64,000 bases of DNA, taken from contig NZ_JACHNC010000001.1 in NCBI RefSeq assembly GCF_014205215.1, positions 3,291,001-3,355,000 of the forward strand, read 5' to 3'. Below the pieces are notes generated by a model that was not told the DNA's origin, searched no databases, and saw nothing but the letters and a program-made list of their open reading frames with translations. Shown piece by piece: positions 49,819 to 57,668 of this stretch. The DNA comes from Actinoplanes lobatus. GTDB taxonomy: Bacteria; Actinomycetota; Actinomycetes; Mycobacteriales; Micromonosporaceae. The stretch's first letter is position 1, and every line of letters begins with the position of its first letter. The translations under genes and the position numbers were made by a program.

Positions 49819-50873
49819 GCCGGAAGTGGACGACGACCGCGGTGGCGGTGGTCCTGGTGTCGGGCGGCGCGGCCGCCTTCCTGCTGGCCGGCGGCCTGCC
49901 GGAGACCGAGGGCAACGGTGCGCGGGCGAGCAGCGCCGCCACCACGGCGACCGCGGACATCACCCGGCAGACACTGATCGACAAGGAGCGCCACGACGGC
50001 TCCCTCGGGTACGGCGACACCGTGGGCCTCGCCACCCGGCTGTCCGGCACCGTGACCTGGCTGCCCACCGAAGGCGCCACCATCAAGCGGGGCAAGCCGC
50101 TCTACCGGCTCGACAACGACAAGGTGGTCCTGCTGTACGGAACCCTGCCGGCGTACCGCGCGCTCTCCCCGGGACTCGACGGCCCCGACGTGAAGCAGTT
50201 CGAGAGAAACCTGTGGGCGCTCGGCTACCGCGGTTTCACCGTCGACGACGACTACACCTCGTCGACGGCGTCCGCGGTCGAGGACTGGCAGGAGGACCTC
50301 GGCCTGGAGGAGACCGGCACCGTCGACCTGGGCCGCATCGTCTACGCCACCGGCGCGATCCGGGTCGCCGACCGGTCCGTCGAGATCGGCGCGACCGCCC
50401 AGCCCGGCACCGAACTGCTCACCACCACCGGAACCGGGCGGGTCGCCACGGTCGAACTCGAGATGAGCGACCAGCGGCTGGCCAAGAAGGGCACCAAGGT
50501 CGACGTGTCCCTGCCGGACGGCAAGACGGTCACCGGCCACATCATCGACGTGGGGACCACCATCGAAACGGCCGAGAACCCCGCCGAGGAGGACCGGACC
50601 ACGATCAATGTGACGATCGGGTTCGACCAGGCTCCACAAGGCCTGGAAGAAGCTTCGGTGGGCGTACAATTTGTCGCCTCCCAGCGGGAGAACGTCCTCA
50701 CCGTGCCGGTCAACGCCCTGCTCGCGCTCGCCGAAGGCGGATATGGGCTGCAGATCGTCGACGGCACCGGAAGCCGCGTCGTGGCGGTCGAGACCGGCCT
50801 GTTCGCCGACGGCCGCGTCGAGATCACCGGCGACGGCCTCACCGAGGGCATGAAGGTGGGTGTCCCGGCATGA
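49815..50873 (+). CDS. MacA/HlyD-like adaptor with peptidoglycan-binding domain
   Basis: A 352-aa protein with an N-terminal membrane anchor (TTTAVAVVLVSGGAAAFLLAG). The middle contains a barrel-sandwich-like half (GLATRLSGTVTWLPTEGATI) interrupted by a peptidoglycan-binding type 1 domain (DGPDVKQFERNLWALGYRG ... VEDWQEDLGLEETG). Then come a beta-barrel VELEMSDQRLAKKGTKVDVS and a C-terminal membrane-proximal domain ending MKVGVPA. This is the Gram-positive form of the MacA/RND adaptor. It should bridge the permease 51608-52792 to the wall. The ATG overlaps the lipoprotein stop. Confidence 0.87.
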   Translation: MSRKWTTTAVAVVLVSGGAAAFLLAGGLPETEGNGARASSAATTATADITRQTLIDKERHDGSLGYGDTVGLATRLSGTVTWLPTEGATIKRGKPLYRLDNDKVVLLYGTLPAYRALSPGLDGPDVKQFERNLWALGYRGFTVDDDYTSSTASAVEDWQEDLGLEETGTVDLGRIVYATGAIRVADRSVEIGATAQPGTELLTTTGTGRVATVELEMSDQRLAKKGTKVDVSLPDGKTVTGHIIDVGTTIETAENPAEEDRTTINVTIGFDQAPQGLEEASVGVQFVASQRENVLTVPVNALLALAEGGYGLQIVDGTGSRVVAVETGLFADGRVEITGDGLTEGMKVGVPA

Positions 50874-50946
50874 GCGAGCTTGCGAGCGAATCATTGGGCT
50901 CAGTTTTGAACTCATGGCGGCGCCGGAGCGCAGCGGAGGTGACGAC
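50874..50946 (+). repeat. Spacer resembling a dispersed actinobacterial repeat
   Basis: 73 bp between otherwise overlapping operon genes. It has the inverted GAGC/GCTTGCGAGC start, CGAATCATTGGGC, and CGCCGGAGCGCAGCGGAGGTGACGA at the end. This GAGCGAGCTTGCGAGCGAA ... GGAGCGCAGCGGAGG pattern recurs, from memory, in Micromonosporaceae intergenic regions. The final GGAGG serves as the ribosome site of the ATPase gene. Confidence 0.5.
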
Positions 50947-51606
50947 ATGAGCCCGGTCATCGAACTGGCCGAGGTCACCAAGAGCTACCCGGGCGGGGTC
51001 CACGCGCTGCGCTCCGTCGACCTCAGTGTCGACCAGGGTGAACTGATCGCCATCGTCGGCCCGTCCGGCTCCGGCAAATCCACCATGCTCAACGTCATCG
51101 GCACCCTCGACCGGCCCACCACCGGCACCGTGCGCATCGACGGACACGACGTGGCGCGGCTCTCCGACCGGCAGCTCTCCGCCCTGCGGGCGAGCCGGAT
51201 CGGATTCGTCTTCCAGTCCTTCCACCTGGCCCCCGGCCGTGACGCGGTCGCCAACGTCGCCGACGGGCTCCTCTACGCCGGGCTGCCGAAGAGGGAACGG
51301 GAACGGCGTGCGGAAGCCGCCCTCGTCCGGGTCGGTCTCGGCGACCGGCTCGGACACCGCCCCCATCAGCTGTCCGGCGGCGAACGGCAGCGGGTCGCCG
51401 TCGCCCGCGCCGTCGCCGGCGACCCCGCGGTGCTCCTGGCCGACGAGCCCACCGGAAACCTCGACACCGTCTCCGGTCACGGCGTCATGGACCTGCTGCG
51501 GGAACTCAACGCGGCCGGCACCACCGTCCTGGTCATCACCCACGACCACGACATCGCCGGAACCCTGCCCCGGCAGGTGCCGATGCGTGACGGGCGGGTG
51601 GTCTGA
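50947..51606 (+). CDS. MacB-type ABC transporter ATP-binding protein
   Basis: A 219-aa ATPase: Walker A VGPSGSGKSTM, Q-loop FVFQSFHLAPG, signature LSGGERQRVAVARA, Walker B VLLADEPTGNLD, and the H-loop THDHD. These motifs and the LAPTE-type permease partner are those of the MacB/LolD family, which powers mechanical transmission rather than ordinary transport. ATG 50947 behind GGAGGTGACG; only 1 bp separates its stop from the permease. Confidence 0.95.
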   Translation: MSPVIELAEVTKSYPGGVHALRSVDLSVDQGELIAIVGPSGSGKSTMLNVIGTLDRPTTGTVRIDGHDVARLSDRQLSALRASRIGFVFQSFHLAPGRDAVANVADGLLYAGLPKRERERRAEAALVRVGLGDRLGHRPHQLSGGERQRVAVARAVAGDPAVLLADEPTGNLDTVSGHGVMDLLRELNAAGTTVLVITHDHDIAGTLPRQVPMRDGRVV

Positions 51607-51607
51607 G

Positions 51608-52792
51608 ATGGCTCTGCTCCGCCCGGCCCGGCTACGCCCCTCCGACCTGCTGCGTCTCGGCGGCTACGGCCTCCGTTCCCGGCCGCTGCGGGCGGTGCTG
51701 TCCGCGCTCGGCATCGCCATCGGCATCGCCGCGATGGTCGCCGTCGTCGGCATCTCCTCCTCCAGCCAGGCCGACCTGGACCGCAAACTCGCCGCCCTCG
51801 GCACCAACATGCTGCGTGTCTCGCCCGGCCACACGATGATGGGCGACGACGCCACCCTGCCCGACGACGCCCTTTCCATGATCAAAAGGGTGGGGCCGGT
51901 CATCGCGGCCACCGCCACCGGCAGCGTCACCGACACCTCCGTCTACCGCAGCGACCAGATCCCCGAACAGGAGTCCGGCGGCCTGTCCGTCCTCGCGGCG
52001 CAGCTCGACCTGCTCGAGACGGTCGGCGCCACGGTGGCCGACGGGACCTGGCTCAACGCGGCCACCGCCAAGTACCCGGCCGTCGTGCTCGGTTCCGGCG
52101 CGGCACGCCGCCTCGGCGACGTTCCGACCGTCTACATCGACGGCCGCTGGTACAGCGTGATCGGTGTCCTCGACAGCGTCCCGCTCGCACCCGAACTCGA
52201 CACCGCCGTCCTCATCGGCTGGGACGCCGCCAGGTCGTACCTCGGCTTCGACGGGCATTTCACCACCGTCTACACGCGGGCCGTGGAATCCCAGATCGAA
52301 GCCGTCAAGGCCGTCCTCGGGCGGACCGCCAACCCGGAGAGCCCCGACGAGGTCGACGTCTCCCGCCCCTCCGACGCGCTCGTCGCCAAACGGACCGCCA
52401 ACGCCAGCTTCACCGCACTGCTGCTCGGTCTCGGCGGTGTCGCCCTGCTCGTCGGCGGCATCGGCGTCGCCAACACCATGGTCATCTCAGTGCTGGAACG
52501 CCGCTCCGAGATCGGGCTGCGCCGCTCCCTCGGCGCCACCCGCGGCCAGATCCGCACCCAGTTCGTCTCCGAGGCCCTGCTGCTGTCCCTGCTCGGCGGC
52601 GCCGGCGGTGTCCTCGGCGGATTCGCGGTCACCGCCGTCTACGCAGGCACCCAGGACTGGCCGACCGTAGTGCCACCGTGGGCGATCGCCGGCGGGCTCG
52701 GCGCCACGCTCGCCATCGGCGCCGTCGCCGGCCTCTACCCGGCGATCCGGGCGGCCCGCCTGGCGCCCACCGAAGCGCTCGCCGCAGCCTGA
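51608..52792 (+). CDS. MacB-like FtsX-domain permease
   Basis: A 394-aa permease with four transmembrane helices: one at the N-terminus (ALGIAIGIAAMVAVVGISS), a large extracellular MacB periplasmic-core domain (about 60-260) and three at the C-terminus. ERRSEIGLRRSLGATRGQI is the FtsX coupling signature and RAARLAPTEALAAA the conserved end. With the ATPase, adaptor and two lipoproteins it forms a putative tripartite-like exporter across the Gram-positive envelope, probably for a peptide or antibiotic. Confidence 0.93.
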   Translation: MALLRPARLRPSDLLRLGGYGLRSRPLRAVLSALGIAIGIAAMVAVVGISSSSQADLDRKLAALGTNMLRVSPGHTMMGDDATLPDDALSMIKRVGPVIAATATGSVTDTSVYRSDQIPEQESGGLSVLAAQLDLLETVGATVADGTWLNAATAKYPAVVLGSGAARRLGDVPTVYIDGRWYSVIGVLDSVPLAPELDTAVLIGWDAARSYLGFDGHFTTVYTRAVESQIEAVKAVLGRTANPESPDEVDVSRPSDALVAKRTANASFTALLLGLGGVALLVGGIGVANTMVISVLERRSEIGLRRSLGATRGQIRTQFVSEALLLSLLGGAGGVLGGFAVTAVYAGTQDWPTVVPPWAIAGGLGATLAIGAVAGLYPAIRAARLAPTEALAAA

Positions 52793-52794
52793 CC

Positions 52795-52829
52795 GATCAG
52801 ACCGGCGGAACCTCACCGCCGGTTTGATC
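52795..52829 (+). terminator. Terminator of the MacAB-like operon
   Basis: GATCAGACCGGCGG (52795-52808) pairs with CCGCCGGTTTGATC (52816-52829) with one G-T wobble and a 7-nt loop, 2 bp after the permease stop. Confidence 0.88.
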
Positions 52830-52895
52830 CAACCTGGGAGCGTTCCCGTATCGATGATCGAAGCGATCGATCGCGATGGGGAAAGCAGCAGATCA

Positions 52896-53867
52896 ATGCC
52901 ACGTAAAGCCTTCATCACCGCCGGGCTCGCCGTTGCGATGGCCGGTGCCGGAATCGGCATCGCGACGGCCGCCGAAGCCGCGGTGCCCACCGTCAACTGC
53001 CCGCAGGTCACCGTCAACGTCACCGTCCCGGCCCAGGCCCAGGCGGAGGTCGACAACAACCTCCGGCTGCTCGACCAGCAGATCAACGAGGCGAACAACC
53101 GGATCGCCTCCACCGCCGGCCAGGGCGGGGCCAACTTCATCCAGAACGCGATCCTCGGCCCGCTGAAGGACAAGCGGTTCGCCGCCATCAACCGGATCGA
53201 GACCGCGATCTCCCGCAACGCGGCCCGGCCGAACCTCAACGCCGAAGGCCTCGCGACCTGCACCCTCAACCAGAACGGCGGCGCACCCGCCGTCACCACG
53301 CCGCCCGCCGCCCAGCCCGGCAACAACCTCGGCATCCTCACCGACACGTGCGAGACCAGCCGCCTCGAGGCGCACACCGGCTTCCAGCTCGGCAACCGCT
53401 GCGTCTCCACCGAATTCGGTGAGGTCGGCACCGCCGCCAACAACCCCACCCTCCTGATCACCAGGGCCCCGCAGCAGGTACGCCGCAACCAGTCCTTCAC
53501 CCTCCAGATCAGCACCCGCAACCTGATCCGCGACCGGTTCCTCGCGGCCGGGCAGGGCGGCTACTACGTGGAGAGCAGCGTCCTGCAGGGCGGCCTCGTC
53601 CGTGGGCACTTCCACACCGCCTGCCGCATCCTCGACAGCACCAGCCAGGCACCCGCGCCCGAGCCGGTCCCGGGGTTCTTCGTCGCCACCGAGGACAGCC
53701 GCGGCGGCGCCACCCCCGACACCATCGCCATCCAGGTGCCCGGGCTCGCGCAAGCCGGCACCTTCCAGTGCTCGGCCTGGGCGGGCGACGGATCACACCG
53801 CATCCCGATGATGGAACGCGCCAACCAGACGCCCGCGCTCGACTCCGTACGAATCAGGGTCCGTTAG
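52896..53867 (+). CDS. Secreted protein of unknown function
   Basis: A 323-aa protein with a signal peptide (MPRKAFITAGLAVAMAGAGI, cleavage near ATAAEAA). The mature part begins with a helical segment (QAQAEVDNNLRLLDQQINEA), then a Pro/Ala linker, and a C-terminal half that looks beta-rich (QSFTLQISTRNLIRDRFL, YYVESSVLQGGLVRGHFHTA, IQVPGLAQAGTFQCSAWAGD). Four cysteines may form disulfides. I recognise no family. ATG 52896 gives a normal signal peptide; ATG 52854 is an alternative. Confidence 0.75.
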   Translation: MPRKAFITAGLAVAMAGAGIGIATAAEAAVPTVNCPQVTVNVTVPAQAQAEVDNNLRLLDQQINEANNRIASTAGQGGANFIQNAILGPLKDKRFAAINRIETAISRNAARPNLNAEGLATCTLNQNGGAPAVTTPPAAQPGNNLGILTDTCETSRLEAHTGFQLGNRCVSTEFGEVGTAANNPTLLITRAPQQVRRNQSFTLQISTRNLIRDRFLAAGQGGYYVESSVLQGGLVRGHFHTACRILDSTSQAPAPEPVPGFFVATEDSRGGATPDTIAIQVPGLAQAGTFQCSAWAGDGSHRIPMMERANQTPALDSVRIRVR

Positions 53868-53980
53868 GTTTTGCGATTTTGATCTTCTCGCGGCCCGCTC
53901 GGTCCGGCTGGATCGAGCGGGCCAGCGAGACCGATCTGTCTTCACCTGGTTGACGGCGAAGACAGATCAGCAGGTCAAAG

Positions 53981-54053
53981 CGCGCCCGGCAGGATTCGAA
54001 CCTGCGACCGACGGATTAGAAGTCCGTTGCTCTATCCGCTGAGCTACGAGCGC
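53981..54053 (-). tRNA. tRNA-Arg, anticodon UCU
   Basis: A complete 73-nt cloverleaf on the minus strand: acceptor GCGCTCG pairs with CGGGCGC (one T-G), anticodon loop CTTCTAA with TCT (54020-54018), and T-arm GCAGG-TTCGAAT-CCTGC. CCA is not encoded. It reads the rare AGA codon. Confidence 0.97.
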
Positions 54054-54066
54054 TGGCCAGCACATA

Positions 54067-55155
54067 CTAGGCGGTCGTGCCGGACTTGTCGTCCGCCTCG
54101 TCCGCGGCGATCTCCTCCACCGCCGCCTCGGCCGCCTCCAGAACGGTGGCTATGCCCGCTTGATCCTCCGGCGCGGGCGGAACATCCACCTCAGGAGTCC
54201 CCGGAGCCGGCAGAAACGCGTCCACCCAGCGTCCCAACTCGCGGAACACCTCGGCCCGCACATCCTTGCCGGACAAGGTCAAATCGTGCATGCCGCCGTC
54301 GAACCGGGCGATCGTCACCCGCGGGCCCAGACCCGGAGCCCACCGCGCGATGTGCTCCACATCCAGCACCGCATCGGTCACCCGCACGTCGTCGTGCCAC
54401 TCCCGGCCCCGGAACGTCCGCGTGGAACACGCCACCAGCACCGGCGCGTCGATCGCCAGGCCCGAGCGCAGCTTGCGCTGCCCCCGCCGGATCGCCTCCA
54501 GCCAGCCCATCCGCACCGGGAAACCCAGAATCGGCTTCCACGCCAGGTCGTAGGTCCACTCGCCGTGATGGTCCGCGTGCAGGCTCTTGCCGTACAGGCC
54601 CAGCGACGCCGCCGGCATCGTCCGGTACGGCTGACGGCCGGTCACCGCCAGCACCATCGACATCAACGGCCGCCGCATCAGCCACGGCAGGTTGAAATCG
54701 AAGAACGGGCTGTTCAGGAAGAGACCGTCGATCGTGCCCCGCTCACGCCGGCAATGTGCCCACAACGACGTGATCAGGCCACCCGTCGAATGCGCGCTCA
54801 CCAGCAGCTGGTCGTGACCGTCCTGCTCCCGGATGATCCGGGCCGCCTCGTCCAGTTCCGGGAAGTAGTCGGTCATGCTCCGGGCGAAGTTCGGCGTCTG
54901 GTGCGGCAACAGGCTGCGCCCGTACTTCCGCAGGTCAAGCGCGTAGAAGTCCCAGCCCCGCTCGACGAAGAAGTCCGCCAGATGCGTCTGGAAGAAATAA
55001 TCCACGAACCCGTGGACGTGCAGCACCGCCCGCCGTGTCGGCGTCTCCGCCCGGCGGCGCACCAGCGTCGCCACCACCGGGCCCTCGTCGTCACTGCCCA
55101 GCTCGATGGTGTGCCGTTCGTACGGCCATCCGAGGACGTCGGTCTCCACGAGCAC
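54067..55155 (-). CDS. Alpha/beta hydrolase, serine-type lipase/peptidase-like
   Basis: A 362-aa hydrolase of the monoacylglycerol-lipase (hydrolase_4) type. HVHGFVDYFF is the oxyanion strand, the nucleophile is in VSAHSTGG (Gly-x-Ser-x-Gly variant with Ala), the acid is likely in later TDAVLDVEH, and the His in FDGGMHDLTLS. An acidic C-terminal tail (about 320-362) is unusual. The substrate is a small ester or lysolipid by family. GTG start 55155; follows tRNA-Arg with an 13-bp gap at its 3' end. Confidence 0.85.
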   Translation of the reverse strand: MLVETDVLGWPYERHTIELGSDDEGPVVATLVRRRAETPTRRAVLHVHGFVDYFFQTHLADFFVERGWDFYALDLRKYGRSLLPHQTPNFARSMTDYFPELDEAARIIREQDGHDQLLVSAHSTGGLITSLWAHCRRERGTIDGLFLNSPFFDFNLPWLMRRPLMSMVLAVTGRQPYRTMPAASLGLYGKSLHADHHGEWTYDLAWKPILGFPVRMGWLEAIRRGQRKLRSGLAIDAPVLVACSTRTFRGREWHDDVRVTDAVLDVEHIARWAPGLGPRVTIARFDGGMHDLTLSGKDVRAEVFRELGRWVDAFLPAPGTPEVDVPPAPEDQAGIATVLEAAEAAVEEIAADEADDKSGTTA

Positions 55156-55320
55156 AGGTTACCCATGAGTACCGCCCGGTGCGCTATACCAAAATCGCGC
55201 CCGTGCCGCCCGTCGTCCACAATCCGCCGCCGTCCACAGCCGTCGGCCCGCCGACCCCGCCACATCCGCCAAGCTCGGCGACGACCGAAACACCCCACAC
55301 CCCACCAGGGAGACGGCACC

Positions 55321-55947
55321 GTGTTCGAGACCAACATCGTCATCGTCGGCAACGTGCTCACCGCACCCGAGTGGAGACGCGTCGGCGACAGCAACAGGCT
55401 CGTCACCAACTTCCGGCTCGCCTCCACCGCCCGCCGCTACGACCGCGAGACCGGCCGCTGGGCCGACGGCAACAGCCTCCGCGTCCGGGTCACCGCCTGG
55501 CGCCGGCTCGCCGAAGGGGCCGCCGCCTCCATCACCGTCGGTGACCCCGTCATCGTCTACGGCCGCATCTACACCCGCGACTGGGTCGACGACGCCAACA
55601 ACAACCGCGTCTCGTACGAGGTCGAGGCCTTCGCCATCGGCCACGACCTGGCCCGTGGCCGTTCCCAGTTCTTCCGCAACAAGCCCGCCCCCGCCGACAG
55701 CACCGTCGAGGGCCCGGACACCGACGCCCTCATCGGTGGGGAACCCTCCGCCGTCCTCCCCGACGACGAGATCCCGGTGACCTTCGGCGACGGCCTGCCC
55801 GAGCGCGACCCCGACGACGAAGGACCCACCTTCCAGGAGGTCGTCGCCGGCATCGCCGACCAGACCGCCGAACCCGGCGAGGATCCCGGCACACCGGAGA
55901 CCCGCCCGGTCCGCCGCGTGAAACGGCGCGAACCCGTCGCCGCCTGA
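55321..55947 (+). CDS. Single-stranded DNA-binding protein variant with internal acidic motif
   Basis: A 208-aa SSB. The OB fold covers about 1-115 (TNIVIVGNVLTAPEWRRVGD, LVTNFRLASTARRYDRETG, VRVTAWRRLAEGAAASITVG, VEAFAIGHDLARG). The normal C-terminal acidic tip (DDDIPF) is absent from the end. Instead LPDDEIPVTFGDG appears about 60 residues before the stop, and a further acidic and then basic tail follows (RRVKRREPVAA). The housekeeping SSB usually ends at the tip, so this looks like an extended paralogue. GTG start behind AGGGAGACGG. Confidence 0.9.
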   Translation: MFETNIVIVGNVLTAPEWRRVGDSNRLVTNFRLASTARRYDRETGRWADGNSLRVRVTAWRRLAEGAAASITVGDPVIVYGRIYTRDWVDDANNNRVSYEVEAFAIGHDLARGRSQFFRNKPAPADSTVEGPDTDALIGGEPSAVLPDDEIPVTFGDGLPERDPDDEGPTFQEVVAGIADQTAEPGEDPGTPETRPVRRVKRREPVAA

Positions 55948-55963
55948 GACCTTCCCCACCGCC

Positions 55964-56046
55964 GCCACCGGGCATCGATCACCCTGCCGATCGCCAGGTG
56001 CGCGGCGCCCGGTGGCCCGGCCGGAAGCATCCCCGGCCGGGCCACC
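55964..56046 (+). promoter_or_regulatory. Mutually exclusive hairpins downstream of the SSB gene
   Basis: GCCACCGGGC (55964-55973) can pair with GCCCGGTGGC (56007-56016). Alternatively GGTGGCCCGGCCGG (56011-56024) forms a 14-bp stem with CCGGCCGGGCCACC (56033-56046). The two share 56011-56016, so only one can form at a time. The second is a strong terminator for the SSB gene. Confidence 0.6.
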
Positions 56047-56175
56047 GCGAGGCCGGATCCGCCCGGCGCCCGCCGATTCCTTCTATCAGGATGGGCCGAT
56101 CGTGCCGAAGCAACCGGCCACCAGTCGGAGCGGCCCGGCTAGGCCCCGGGTACGGCAACCGGGCAGACTGAACCC

Positions 56176-56640
56176 GTGCTGCTGAAGGACATCCGCGCCA
56201 TCGTGACCGAGCAGATGGTGCTATCGCCGGAGGACCAGACGGCCGAGGACACCAACACCAACTGGTTCGGTGCGCCACCCCATGAACGCATGGGTCTGTC
56301 CGCGGACGAGGTCGTCACCGCGTTCGAGGAGACCGCGGCGGTACTACGCGACCAGGTGGCCGGCTCCGGTCACCGGGGCACCGCCACGTTCTACGTCTGG
56401 CACGACACCATCGCCGGGCAGCTCCGCTGTTCCGCCGGCACCCGCAAACCCAGCGACCTGCCGTTCAACGACGAATACCAGGTCACCGAAGACCTCCGGG
56501 GCATCGTCGTCGAGTTCCTCGAGGACCGGGCCCCCGGCTCCATCGCCTGGGGCGAACTCGAACCCGTGCCCTACCCCGACGAACTCGAACCACCCGCGCT
56601 CGCCGTGTGGGCGTTCGACCTCACCCCGTTCGGCCGCTGA
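56176..56640 (+). CDS. Conserved hypothetical protein upstream of cobD
   Basis: A 154-aa soluble protein. MLLKDIRAIVTEQMVLSPED, then RMGLSADEVVTAFEETAAVL, TATFYVWHDTIAGQLRCSAG and LPFNDEYQVTEDLRGIVVEF describe an alpha/beta fold with no known catalytic motif. It is 5 bp from cobD on the same strand and so co-transcribed with corrinoid genes, though a cobalamin role is only inferred from position. GTG start at 56176. Confidence 0.75.
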   Translation: MLLKDIRAIVTEQMVLSPEDQTAEDTNTNWFGAPPHERMGLSADEVVTAFEETAAVLRDQVAGSGHRGTATFYVWHDTIAGQLRCSAGTRKPSDLPFNDEYQVTEDLRGIVVEFLEDRAPGSIAWGELEPVPYPDELEPPALAVWAFDLTPFGR

Positions 56641-56645
56641 GAGTG

Positions 56646-57668
56646 ATGCCACGGTGGACCGCGGACGCGGCCGGCCTCATCGGCGGCTACCTGCTCGACG
56701 CGGCACTCGGTGACCCGCGCCGGCTGCACCCGGTAGCCGGCTACGGCACCGCCGCCGCGGCGCTGGAACGACGGCTCTACCGGCCCCACCGGCGCGCGGG
56801 GGCGGCGTACACCGCCATCGCCGTCGGTGTGCCCGTCCTCGCCGGGCTCGCCGCCGCACGGGCCACCCGCAACCGGCCGGTCGCCCGGGCCGCCGTCACC
56901 GCGGCCGCCACGTGGACGGTGCTCGGTGGGCGTACCCTCCGGCGCGAAGCGCGAATCATGGCCGGTCACCTGGAAGCCGGGGACCTGCCGGCGGCCCGGG
57001 GACGGCTCGGGCACCTGTGCGGCCGGGATCCGTCCGCACTCGACGAGCCGGAACTCGCCCGGGCCACCGTGGAGTCCGTCGCCGAGAACACGTCCGACGC
57101 GGTCGTCGCCCCACTCTTCTGGGGAGCGCTGCTCGGGCCGGCCGGACTGCTCGGATACCGGGCGGCGAACACGCTCGACGCCATGGTCGGGCACCGGTCC
57201 GAGCGGTACGCGCGATTCGGGACGCCGGCCGCCCGGCTGGACGATCTGCTGAACCTGGCGCCCTCGCGGGTCACCGGGGTCGTCACGGCGGCCGTCTCGC
57301 CGGTGGCGGGCGGGTCCGTCCGGGAGACGCTGCGGGTGTGGCGGCGGGATCGCGGGGATCATCCGTCGCCCAACGCGGGGCAGTGCGAATCCGCCATGGC
57401 GGGGGCGCTCGGGGTGCGGCTCGGCGGGCGGAACGTCTATTTCGGACGCAGTGAGGTGCGGCCGTTCCTGGGGGACGGGCCGCGGCCGTCGGCGGGGCAT
57501 CTGCGACGGGCCGCCCGGGTGTCGGGGGCGGTCGGGGTGGTGGCTCTGGGGATGGCGGCCGCCCTGGCGGCGGCACGAGGTTTGATCACGGCCGGTGGTG
57601 GCGGGGGCGGGGCGGGGCCCGAAGGGCCGCACCAACCCACGACGCCCGTCCGGGGGACCCGTCGATGA
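56646..57668 (+). CDS. cobD: Adenosylcobinamide-phosphate synthase (CobD/CbiB)
   Basis: A 340-aa integral membrane protein that attaches aminopropanol (or its phosphate) to adenosylcobyric acid. It begins [21 protein letters not shown], the CobD/CbiB signature, then [19 protein letters not shown] and [19 protein letters not shown], and [19 protein letters not shown]. Membrane helices are visible at both ends. ATG 56646 (a GTG sits one codon before). It overlaps cobQ by 4 bp (ATGA). Confidence 0.95.
   Translation: MPRWTADAAGLIGGYLLDAALGDPRRLHPVAGYGTAAAALERRLYRPHRRAGAAYTAIAVGVPVLAGLAAARATRNRPVARAAVTAAATWTVLGGRTLRREARIMAGHLEAGDLPAARGRLGHLCGRDPSALDEPELARATVESVAENTSDAVVAPLFWGALLGPAGLLGYRAANTLDAMVGHRSERYARFGTPAARLDDLLNLAPSRVTGVVTAAVSPVAGGSVRETLRVWRRDRGDHPSPNAGQCESAMAGALGVRLGGRNVYFGRSEVRPFLGDGPRPSAGHLRRAARVSGAVGVVALGMAAALAAARGLITAGGGGGGAGPEGPHQPTTPVRGTRR

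Noticed and set aside
53981..54053. Integration (att) site at the tRNA-Arg gene
   Set aside because: No integrase, no duplicated tRNA 3' end and no change in composition on either side.
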